Part shown: piece after piece, positions 16,039-22,069 of the stretch
Layout of the letters: every line of letters begins with the position of its first letter
Numbering within the stretch: position 1 is the stretch's first letter
Source: Fimbriiglobus sp.
GTDB taxonomy: Bacteria; Planctomycetota; Planctomycetia; Gemmatales; Gemmataceae
Assembly: GCA_025459365.1 (NCBI GenBank)
Contig: JALOQR010000043.1
Coordinates: 1 to 37,814 of the forward strand
Direction of reading: 5' to 3'
Length of the DNA stretch: 37,814 nucleotides
Made by a program: the position numbers and the translations under genes
Notes under the pieces: generated by a model
What the model saw: the letters and a program-made list of their open reading frames with translations, nothing else
What the model was told of the DNA's origin: nothing
Database searches by the model: none

Positions 16039-16112
16039 TGGCACGGGTGGGAGTCGAACCCACACCCCCCGAGGCTTAAGGTCGGGCGCTCTACCAGTTG
16101 GCGCACCGTGCC
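16039..16112 (-). tRNA. tRNA with Leu anticodon TAA on a class I body
   Basis: 74 nt with perfect acceptor GGCACGG/CCGTGCC and A73. Loop CTTAAGC gives TAA, reading TTA (Leu). The anticodon stem has a C-C mismatch next to the loop. The variable region is only about 5 nt, so the long arm of tRNA-Leu is absent, as in the GAG unit. Confidence 0.8.
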
Positions 16113-16122
16113 ACTGTGTCAG

Positions 16123-16195
16123 CGCCCCTGGCGGGATTCGAACCCGCGGCCTCCGCCGTGACAGGGCGGCGAGCACTCCGCTGCTCCACAAGGGC
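16123..16195 (-). tRNA. tRNA-Asp (GTC)
   Basis: 73 nt. Acceptor GCCCTTG/CAGGGGC, D stem GAGC/GCTC, anticodon stem CCGCC/GGCGG, loop CTGTCAC giving GTC. Discriminator is G73, the aspartate identity base. Confidence 0.9.
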
Positions 16196-16216
16196 GTGTT
16201 GATCGTGTCCATCCAG

Positions 16217-16288
16217 AGCGCCCGGCGGGAGTCGAACCCGCTCATCCGCCTTGGCAAGGCGGCAGGCCAGCCGTTACATCACGGGCGC
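16217..16288 (-). tRNA. tRNA-Gly (GCC)
   Basis: 72 nt. Acceptor GCGCCCG/CGGGCGC, anticodon stem CCGCC/GGCGG, loop TTGCCAA giving GCC, discriminator U73 as in bacterial tRNA-Gly. D arm reduced and weakly paired. Confidence 0.85.
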
Positions 16289-16302
16289 GTTGTGTCGAGC
16301 CA

Positions 16303-16373
16303 AGCCCCCGGCAGGAGTCGAACCTGCGCGGCCGTCTTACCAAGACGGAAGGCTACCGTTACATCACGAGGGC
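16303..16373 (-). tRNA. tRNA-Thr (GGT)
   Basis: 71 nt. Acceptor GCCCTCG/CGGGGGC keeps G1-C72 and C2-G71, important for ThrRS. Anticodon stem CCGTC/GACGG, loop TTGGTAA giving GGT, T stem GCAGG/CCTGC. The D arm starts TGATGTAACGG like the neighbouring Gly(GCC) unit, suggesting common ancestry. Confidence 0.85.
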
Positions 16374-16381
16374 GTCGTCAG

Positions 16382-16454
16382 TGTCCCCGCCAGGAATCGA
16401 ACCTGGTCTTCAACCTTCGGAGGGTCGCGTGCAAGTCCGGCACACCCCGAGGAC
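16382..16454 (-). tRNA. tRNA-Arg (CCG)
   Basis: 73 nt. Acceptor GTCCTCG/CGGGGAC, anticodon stem CGACC/GGTTG, loop CTCCGAA giving CCG, T stem CCAGG/CCTGG. The D arm is unusual: a 6-bp stem GTGTGC/GCACGC with a 7-nt loop lacking the normal GG. Confidence 0.8.
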
Positions 16455-16461
16455 AGTTCAG

Positions 16462-16532
16462 AGCACCCGGTGGGGATCGAACCCACGACTCCGGTTTGGA
16501 AGACCGGCGCGTTGCCGTTACGCCACAAGTGC
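16462..16532 (-). tRNA. tRNA-Gly (TCC)
   Basis: 71 nt. Acceptor GCACTTG/CGGGTGC, anticodon stem CCGGT/ACCGG, loop CTTCCAA giving TCC, T stem GTGGG/CCCAC, discriminator U73. Confidence 0.9.
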
Positions 16533-16538
16533 TGGCAG

Positions 16539-16610
16539 TGAGGTCCGAGGGACTTGAACCCTCACATCCTGGGTAAGAGCCAGGAGTGCTGCCGCTAACA
16601 CCTGGACCTC
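16539..16610 (-). tRNA. tRNA-Lys (CTT)
   Basis: 72 nt with perfect acceptor GAGGTCC/GGACCTC. D stem GTGT/GCAC, anticodon stem CCTGG/CCAGG, loop CTCTTAC giving CTT, T loop TTCAAGT, A73. Confidence 0.9.
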
Positions 16611-16617
16611 ATTCGAG

Positions 16618-16690
16618 TCACCCGTGGGGGAATCGAACCCCCACCTCCGGATTGAAAGCCCGGCGTCCTGGCCGTTAGACGGAACGGGTG
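16618..16690 (-). tRNA. tRNA-Glu (TTC)
   Basis: 73 nt. Acceptor CACCCGT/ACGGGTG (starts with C rather than G), anticodon stem CCGGG/TCCGG, loop CTTTCAA giving TTC, T stem GGGGG/CCCCC. First unit of the array in the direction of transcription. Confidence 0.85.
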
Positions 16691-16712
16691 ATGAGCAGCC
16701 ACCAAAACGAAA

Positions 16713-16738
16713 CCGGCCGGGGTATCACCCCCGGCCGG
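16713..16738 (-). terminator. Intrinsic-type terminator of the 41-codon gene
   Basis: Perfect 10-bp stem CCGGCCGGGG/CCCCGGCCGG with a 6-nt loop. On the minus strand it is followed by TTTCGTTTTGG. It lies 28 nt after the stop at 16766 and 22 nt before the first tRNA, so it separates the two units. Confidence 0.65.
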
Positions 16739-16765
16739 CGTGGATCGCCAAGCTGGCTCGGGGGG

Positions 16766-16891
16766 TTATGTGACACCGCTCTGCTGGCCCGCGAGGGCGT
16801 AGACCTTCACCGCGGCGGCGAGCAACTGCTCGCGACCGCTCAACCGGCTCCGGCCGGTGCGAAGATCAGTGCTGGTATCTCGCAGGGTCAT
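16766..16891 (-). CDS. Small hypothetical protein, 41 residues
   Basis: An ATG at 16891 opens a 41-codon frame ending in TAA at 16766-16768, begins M-T-L-R-D-T-S and ends 'LSGREQLLAAAVKVYALAG' plus seven residues. Third positions are mostly G or C, as in the genuine genes of the window, and a stop lies three codons upstream in the same frame. A terminator hairpin follows at the right distance. The C-terminal half is an amphipathic helix; there is no signal peptide or membrane segment. I cannot name it. A weak point is the lack of an obvious ribosome-binding site. It lies 137 nt after the RluA-type gene on the same strand. Confidence 0.5.
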   Translation of the reverse strand: MTLRDTSTDLRTGRSRLSGREQLLAAAVKVYALAGQQSGVT

Positions 16892-17028
16892 TGCAATTCA
16901 GACACGGTTCGTTGGTTTCAGGTTCGCGTCCGCCTCGGCTCATCGCCGCGGCCTCCGCTGCACACCCACAATGACGCGGGAGGCTGCAATCTGGTTCGCA
17001 GAACTGGTCAGAATCTTGCGCGCGAATT

Positions 17029-17727
17029 TCACGTCAGCAGATAAGCGAACGGCCCACGCCAGCCCTTCGGCACTTCCGCTGTCAGTGTGATCGGCTCGTT
17101 TTTGGTCGGGTGAAGGAACGAGATGCTGCGGGCGTGCAGGCCCACCGCCGGGCCGAACGGCCGGCTCGCCCCGTACTTCACGTCGCCGAACACCGGGCAC
17201 CCGCGGCTGGCGAGTTGCACGCGGAGTTGGTGCTTGCGGCCGGACTGTGGGCGAAGCTCCAGCAACATCAGCCCGGCGTGTGTGGCCTTCACCTGGAAGT
17301 GCGTACGGGCCGGCTTGGCCTCGGGTGTGTTCGGCGGGACGACGATCACCTTGTGGTTCGGATCGTCGTGGAGCAGCCAGTCGTCGAGCGTGCCCCACTG
17401 CGGCCAGGCTCGCTCGCCCTGTTCGACCACTGCCCAGTAAGTCTTTTCGATGGCGTTCTCGCGGAACTGCTCGCTCAAGCGTGCGGCGGCCTTGCTGGTG
17501 CGGGCGAACAGCAGCACGCCGGAGGTCGGCTTATCGAGGCGATGCACCACACCGAGGAACACGTTGCCCGGCTTCGCGTACCTCTCTTTCAGGTACGCCT
17601 TCACCAACTGATCGACGGTGTTATCCCCGCCGTCGAAGTGGGCCGTCGGCCACCCCGCCGGCTTGTTCACGGCCACGACGTGGTTGTCCTCGTACAGCAC
17701 GTCCAGCAGCTCGGCGAAGGAACTCAT
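17029..17727 (-). CDS. RluA-family pseudouridine synthase
   Basis: A 232-residue enzyme that isomerises uridine to pseudouridine in RNA. The catalytic motif 'GVVHRLDKPTSGVLLFAR' contains the essential Asp, 'VNKPAGWPTAH' forms the opening strand, and 'LLELRPQSGRKHQLRVQLA' plus 'VFGDVKYGA' complete the family core. There is no N-terminal S4 domain, so it is closest to the short RluA/RluC-like or TruC-type members; whether rRNA or tRNA is the substrate cannot be told. The start at 17727 avoids translating the adjacent palindrome. Nearness to the tRNA array is suggestive but the pairing is not a known operon. Confidence 0.85.
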   Translation of the reverse strand: MSSFAELLDVLYEDNHVVAVNKPAGWPTAHFDGGDNTVDQLVKAYLKERYAKPGNVFLGVVHRLDKPTSGVLLFARTSKAAARLSEQFRENAIEKTYWAVVEQGERAWPQWGTLDDWLLHDDPNHKVIVVPPNTPEAKPARTHFQVKATHAGLMLLELRPQSGRKHQLRVQLASRGCPVFGDVKYGASRPFGPAVGLHARSISFLHPTKNEPITLTAEVPKGWRGPFAYLLT

Positions 17728-17736
17728 GGCCCATCC

Positions 17737-17834
17737 CGTAGGGTGGGTCCAGCGACGGCTTCCGTCGCGCTGACCCACGTTCACCGTATCGCGTGGATCG
17801 GCGCGACGGAAGCCGTCGCTGGACCCACCCTACG
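17737..17834. repeat. 34-bp perfect inverted repeat (dispersed palindromic repeat type)
   Basis: Arms 17737-17770 and 17801-17834 are exact reverse complements, starting CGTAGGGTGGGTCCAGCGAC. The 30-nt centre also pairs partly (GACCCACG with CGTGGATC). Palindromes with a TAGGGTGGG…CCCACCCTA edge are familiar dispersed repeats in several phyla. It lies between the amidase remnant and the rluA-like start; there is no T-tract on either side. Confidence 0.75.
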
Positions 17835-17887
17835 CGGCCGGCACCGGCGGCAGGCGGCGGGGCTAGAGCCGCTGTACGAGCAGACGC

Positions 17888-19289
17888 TCAAGTCGCTGCG
17901 GATCCGGTGACGGCCGGTACCGGCGGAAGGCGACGGGGCTGCGACGTCTTGTTCATCAGGAAGACCTGCTCGACCCACGCGGCGCGAGCCAGGAGCGATT
18001 CCTCCCGGTATTCGGATCCGACGAACTGGGCGGCCAGGGGCATTCCGTCCTCAGACCAGCCGAGCGGCACGGACACCACCGGCAGGCCGAGAAAGCTCCA
18101 CGGGGTGTTGCACCAGGCGTTGCCAGTAGTTTCCGGTGTTGGGGCCGCGTCGAGTGTGGCGGGGGTGAATAGAGCTTGGGGTGAGTCGGGCAGCACGACC
18201 CGCCAGCACAACTCGCGATTGATGTGCTCGGCATGGCCGTGTTCCTCGTCCGTCGTCGCGAGACCCTTTTCGATGAGCTCCGCGATCTTCGGCGGGTAGT
18301 CGTCGCGGTGGCGGAGGTACCTGTTCCGGTGAACGCGGGCGGCTTCGACAGCCATCACAGTAAGGTGGGCGCGGTGGATTTGTGCGAACTCCGCCGGGAG
18401 CACCACCGATCCGATTCCGGCGTCTGCGTCGGCGAGCGTGTTCAAGTCGCGTTCGACCCTTTGCATGAACTTCGCGACCGCGTGGCTTAGCGTGTTCGGA
18501 AACATCTCGACAGGTTTGTGAAACCGCACGCGGAACAATCGCCCGCGGTCCTGCTCCCGTTCCGACCCGATCCGGGCGACTTCGCCGTCCACGACGGACA
18601 CACAGGCCGGCACCGGTTTCTCTCGCGTGCGGAACGCACGGGGGTCATACCCGGCAACTACTTCAAACACCACCGCCAAATCCCGCACGCAGTTCGCCAT
18701 CACGCCGATGTGATCCAAACTCGGCGCCAGGGGCAGCACGCCGTTCACGCTGATGCGGCCGTGGGTCGGCTTCAGGGCACACACCCCGCAGTAACTCGCC
18801 GGGCGGATCAGGCTGCCGCCGGTTTGCCGCCGCGGCGCTGCCGCTGCTGCTCCCGCCGGGTGTGCGGTCGAGGTTCCACGGGTTGCGGGTCACCGGCGGG
18901 TCGAGGTATGCGTACGCCGTCGTCACCGTCTTCCCGAGGATGATCGCCCCGGCCTGCCGCAGCCGTTCAACGCAAGTGGCATCCTGCCGCGCGTAGCTGT
19001 TCGCCCACCGCTTCGACCCGCACCCGGTCGGCATGTCGAACACGTCGATGATGTCCTTGATGCCGGTCGGGATGCCGTGCAGCGGCCCGCGGTAGTGGCC
19101 GGCCTTGATCTCGTCGGTGGCTTTCGCGGCCTCCTGGCGTGCCCGCTCGCGGTCGAGGTACACCCACGCCTTTACTGCTGGCTCGTAAACGTCGATGCGG
19201 CGGAGGCACTGCTCCAGCAGTTCGGAGGGGGTGAGTTCGCCGGTGCGGAGGAGCGGGGCGGCTGCGGTGATGGTGAGCGGCTCGGACAT
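17888..19289 (-). pseudogene. Amidase signature enzyme, disrupted by an out-of-frame deletion
   Basis: Amidase-signature hydrolases use a Ser-cisSer-Lys triad. The first frame (start M-S-E-P-L-T at 19289) has 'LHGIPTGIKDIIDVFDMPTG' with catalytic Lys78 and 'TPGGSSSGSAAA' with the cis-Ser, then leaves frame near 18820-18832. The other frame resumes with 'TGGSLIRPASYCGVCALKP', carrying the nucleophile Ser, and runs to 17888. Compared with the family, about 13 residues between SAAA and TGGS are missing and the frame is shifted, so no active enzyme should be made unless this is an assembly error. It lies 14 nt after the beta-propeller lipoprotein gene, consistent with an operon. Confidence 0.85.
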
Positions 19290-19303
19290 GGGGCGATCCT
19301 GAT

Positions 19304-20641
19304 TCACCTGGCTGGAATCAACTCGTAGCAGCACAGCTTACCCCTTCCACGAACGTACATCAGCCCGCGGGCGACCACCGGCGGCGCCCAACACGGCGGC
19401 CGGAGGTCGGGGTTGTCTCGTTCGTTCCACTCGGCCAGCTTTTCGAACTTCTCCGGGTTCGCCTTCACCAGCATGAGCGTGCCGTCTTCGGTGAGCACCA
19501 CGAGGTGGCCGTCCACCTTCGTGAGCGTGCTGCGGCGCGTCCGGGGCTGCTTCCACTTCACCTCACCGGTAGCCAACTCCACGCATCGCACGTCGCCTTC
19601 GGGTTCGTGCCGGCCGCTGCTGCCAAACAAGTACTTCCCCTCCACCACCGGCGTACACCAGTGCCCGCGGAGCGACTTGTCCCCCTCGGCATCGGCGTCG
19701 CTCCAGATCGTTTCGAGCTTGAAGTCCTTGGTCACCCGCAGGCAAACGGCTCCCTTTTCGTAGCACTCGGTGAGCAGGATCGTGTCACCGACAACCACCG
19801 GATTGGCGGCGTTGACGCTCTCCTGCATCTTCGCTCGCCACTTGAACGCGAACCGCTCCTTGCCGCTCTCGGGATCGACGCCGACCAGCCCGCCGCGGGC
19901 GAAGTAGAGCACCGTTGCTTTTCCGTGGAAGGTGGCGAGCAATGGGCTGCTGTAGCTCGCCAGTTCGTCGGTCGCCTTCCACAACTCCTTGCCGGTCTTC
20001 TTGTCGAACGCCACCAGCCCGCTGCCATTGCCCGTGGCGGTTCGCAGATCGACTGGCCGGTTGCCATCCGGGCTGCCACCAACGGCCACAATGAGCCGAT
20101 CACCGGCCACCAGCGGTACGCTCCCCACGCCGAAGAAATTCTGGTGGACGTGGTACGTCTTCTTCGTGTTGACCTTCCACACCTCTTTCCCGTCAGCGGT
20201 GGAAATGCAGTAAAGCATCCCTTCGGGGCCGAGGATGAACACCCGCTCGCCATCGACGACGGGGCACGCCCGTGGGCCGGGTTCGTACCCGTAGAGGTCT
20301 TCGTAGTCGGTGGCGTACTCGAACTTCCAGAGGAACTTGCCCGTCTCGGCGTGGCGGGCGGTGAGGGTACAGTTGTCGTCGAAGCGGTCGAAATGGAACA
20401 GCCGTCCGTCGGCCACTACCGGAGGTGCGTATCCCTCACCGAGCCGGCACTCCCACACTTTGTTCAGGCCGTCTTTGGGCCAGGCGGTGAGGATCCCCTT
20501 GTCGGGCGAGGAGAAGTCGGCGTTTGGCCCGCCGAGCGTTGGCCAGTCGATGCCGGTGCGGGCTGGCCTGGGCGACTCGGGCGGGGCCTTTGGAGCACAC
20601 CCGGCGAGGAGGAGGAGCAGGAGCGAAAGACGGCGCATCAT
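19304..20641 (-). CDS. PQQ-like beta-propeller lipoprotein
   Basis: A 445-residue exported protein. The N-terminus M-M-R-R-L-S-L-L-L-L-L-L-A-G-C-A-P is a lipoprotein signal with the lipobox LAGC. The body is made of repeated blades with 'AxxGKxLWK'-type motifs ('AETGKFLWKFEY', 'TADGKEVWKVNT', 'KKTGKELWKATD', 'LATGEVKWKQPR'), the pattern of PQQ-enzyme-like or BamB-like propellers. Planctomycetes carry many such proteins; a quinoprotein dehydrogenase cofactor site is not evident, so the role is probably scaffolding or binding. Either of two adjacent ATGs (20641, 20638) may be used. The next gene downstream is the broken amidase. Confidence 0.8.
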   Translation of the reverse strand: MMRRLSLLLLLLAGCAPKAPPESPRPARTGIDWPTLGGPNADFSSPDKGILTAWPKDGLNKVWECRLGEGYAPPVVADGRLFHFDRFDDNCTLTARHAETGKFLWKFEYATDYEDLYGYEPGPRACPVVDGERVFILGPEGMLYCISTADGKEVWKVNTKKTYHVHQNFFGVGSVPLVAGDRLIVAVGGSPDGNRPVDLRTATGNGSGLVAFDKKTGKELWKATDELASYSSPLLATFHGKATVLYFARGGLVGVDPESGKERFAFKWRAKMQESVNAANPVVVGDTILLTECYEKGAVCLRVTKDFKLETIWSDADAEGDKSLRGHWCTPVVEGKYLFGSSGRHEPEGDVRCVELATGEVKWKQPRTRRSTLTKVDGHLVVLTEDGTLMLVKANPEKFEKLAEWNERDNPDLRPPCWAPPVVARGLMYVRGRGKLCCYELIPAR

Positions 20642-20652
20642 GTCTCCAGATT

Positions 20653-20752
20653 ATTCACCGCGGAGGGCGCGAAGAATGTCCGCAGAGAGTTCGGGAACAC
20701 ATCATTACTCCCCTGTCTTCTCTCTGCGCCTTCCGCGCCCTCCGCGGTGAAT
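20653..20752. repeat. Imperfect inverted repeat (CACCGCGGAGGGCGCG type)
   Basis: Outer arms 20653-20671 and 20734-20752 pair perfectly over 19 bp; inner arms 20681-20689 and 20720-20728 add 9 bp around a 30-nt centre. The outer arm reads ATTCACCGCGGAGGGCGCG, the core of a dispersed repeat often mistranslated as 'TAEGAEGAE'. It occupies the whole gap between the thiolase stop and the beta-propeller start. Confidence 0.7.
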
Positions 20753-20759
20753 GTTTCAT

Positions 20760-21935
20760 TCAAACCTTCTCGACGATCATCGCCACCGCGTTGCCGCCGC
20801 CCAGGCAGAGGGACGCCAGCCCGTACCGCCCGCCGCGAGCATGCAGAGCGTGGACGAGCGTGACCAGCACCCGTGCCCCGCTCGCCCCGATCGGGTGGCC
20901 CAGTGCCACCGCCCCGCCGTTCACGTTCACCTTTGCCTCGTCCAGGTTCAACTCCTTGCCACACGCCAGCATCTGCGCCGCGAATGCTTCATTCAACTCC
21001 CACAGGTCGATGTCGGACGCCTTCAGCCCAGCCTTGCTCAGCACCATCTGCACGGCCGGCACCGGGGCGATGAAGATGTCTTTCGGCGACACTCCGCTGG
21101 TGGCGTATGCGACGATGCGGGCGAGCGGCTTCACCGCGAGCTTGCCGATGGCATCACTGGATGCCACCACCACTGCCGCCGCCCCGTCGCTGAGTTGCGA
21201 TGCATTGCCGGCGGTTACGGTGCCGTCGGAGCGAAATGCTGGGCGGAGCTTGGCCAGCCCCTCGGCGGTGCTCTCGGCCCGGATGCCTTCGTCCTTGCTC
21301 ACGGTGGTCGTTTTCGTCCCACTGCCCACCGTCACCGGTACCACTTCCCCGCCAAACGCTCCGTTCGCCCATGCCGCCGCCGCCCGCTGGTGGCTCTGGG
21401 CGCTGAAGCGGTCTTGGTCTGCCCGGCTGACCGCACACTTCGTGGCAATGTGCTCGGCTGCCTCGCCCATGGGCCAGTTCTCGAACGCACACCACAGCCC
21501 ATCCTGGATGAGCGAATCCTTCGCCGTCTGGTCGCCGTATTTGTACCCGCCGCGCACGTTCGGCAACAGGAATGGAGCGCGGCTCATGCTCTCCATGCCA
21601 CCCGCCACTACCACGTTCGCATCGCCGGCCTTGATGCTCTGAGCCGCGAGCATAACCGCTTTCAACCCGCTCCCGCACACCTTGTTGACGGTGTACGCCG
21701 GTACGGTGTCGGGCAGGCCGCCGAAGAGGGCCGCCTGCCGGGCCGGGGCCTGACCCAACCCGGCTTGCACGACGCACCCCATCACCACCTCGTCGACCGC
21801 CGACGGGGTGACGTTCGCCCGTTTCACGGCCTCGGCGACGGCAATGGCCCCGAGTTTCGGAGCAGGGATCTCTGAAAGACCACCGAGGAACTTGCCGATC
21901 GGCGTGCGGACGGCGGACAGAAGGAAGGCGTCCAT
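20760..21935 (-). CDS. Acetyl-CoA C-acetyltransferase (thiolase)
   Basis: A 391-residue thiolase of standard length, condensing two acetyl-CoA or cleaving 3-ketoacyl-CoA. The acyl-binding Cys87 lies in 'TVNKVCGSGLKAV', His347 in 'LGHPIGASGARV', and the proton-transfer Cys377 in 'SLCLGGGNAVAM'. 'GGMESMSRAPFLLPNVRGG' is typical of biosynthetic acetoacetyl-CoA thiolases (AtoB/PhaA type). No beta-oxidation or PHB partner is adjacent, so the pathway is open. The start at 21935 (M-D-A-F-L-L-S-A-V-R-T-P) matches the family. A TACAAT element lies 29 nt upstream. Confidence 0.95.
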   Translation of the reverse strand: MDAFLLSAVRTPIGKFLGGLSEIPAPKLGAIAVAEAVKRANVTPSAVDEVVMGCVVQAGLGQAPARQAALFGGLPDTVPAYTVNKVCGSGLKAVMLAAQSIKAGDANVVVAGGMESMSRAPFLLPNVRGGYKYGDQTAKDSLIQDGLWCAFENWPMGEAAEHIATKCAVSRADQDRFSAQSHQRAAAAWANGAFGGEVVPVTVGSGTKTTTVSKDEGIRAESTAEGLAKLRPAFRSDGTVTAGNASQLSDGAAAVVVASSDAIGKLAVKPLARIVAYATSGVSPKDIFIAPVPAVQMVLSKAGLKASDIDLWELNEAFAAQMLACGKELNLDEAKVNVNGGAVALGHPIGASGARVLVTLVHALHARGGRYGLASLCLGGGNAVAMIVEKV

Positions 21936-21963
21936 GATTTCACCGGGGAGGAGGTGTCTGCGT

Positions 21964-21969
21964 ATTGTA
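21964..21969 (-). promoter_or_regulatory. Candidate -10 element for the thiolase gene
   Basis: Minus-strand GGGATACAATACG contains TACAAT, five of six matches to TATAAT, 29 nt before the start codon. The GGATACAAT string is the same as that upstream of mutS2. Confidence 0.4.
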
Positions 21970-22069
21970 TCCCGCGGATTTCACCCCTCGCCGACGGAGA
22001 GAGTGCCCCCGGAGGCATCCTGCCGGGAGCCGGTGAAGCAGTTGAGCTTGTTGGAAGTGGTGGTGTGCG

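Larger units (their letters stand above)
15363..16690 (-). other. tRNA array: 15 foldable tRNAs plus one truncated tRNA
   Basis: Sixteen tRNA-like units lie on one strand in 1.33 kb with short spacers, in transcription order Glu(TTC), Lys(CTT), Gly(TCC), Arg(CCG), Thr(GGT), Gly(GCC), Asp(GTC), Leu-like(TAA), Tyr(GTA), Glu(CTC), truncated, Met(CAT), Leu-like(GAG), Ala(TGC), Ala(GGC), Val(TAC). None encodes CCA. Each has a GTTCGA-type T loop (GTTCAA in Lys). Several D arms are reduced. Identity elements survive in several (G3-U70 in both Ala, G73 in Asp, U73 in both Gly), so most could be charged. This resembles tRNA arrays of mobile elements and phages, but no integrase is in the window. Confidence 0.9.
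16691..17028. other. Interval between the tRNA array and the rluA-like gene
   Basis: About 340 bases with no long gene. It holds the 41-codon gene and its terminator described separately. In 16892-17028 I see no gene, hairpin or RNA fold I can support. Confidence 0.5.

Noticed and set aside
16860-16960. A further tRNA on the plus strand upstream of the array
   Set aside because: A GGTTCG-like string is present but no acceptor, anticodon or T stem can be formed around it.
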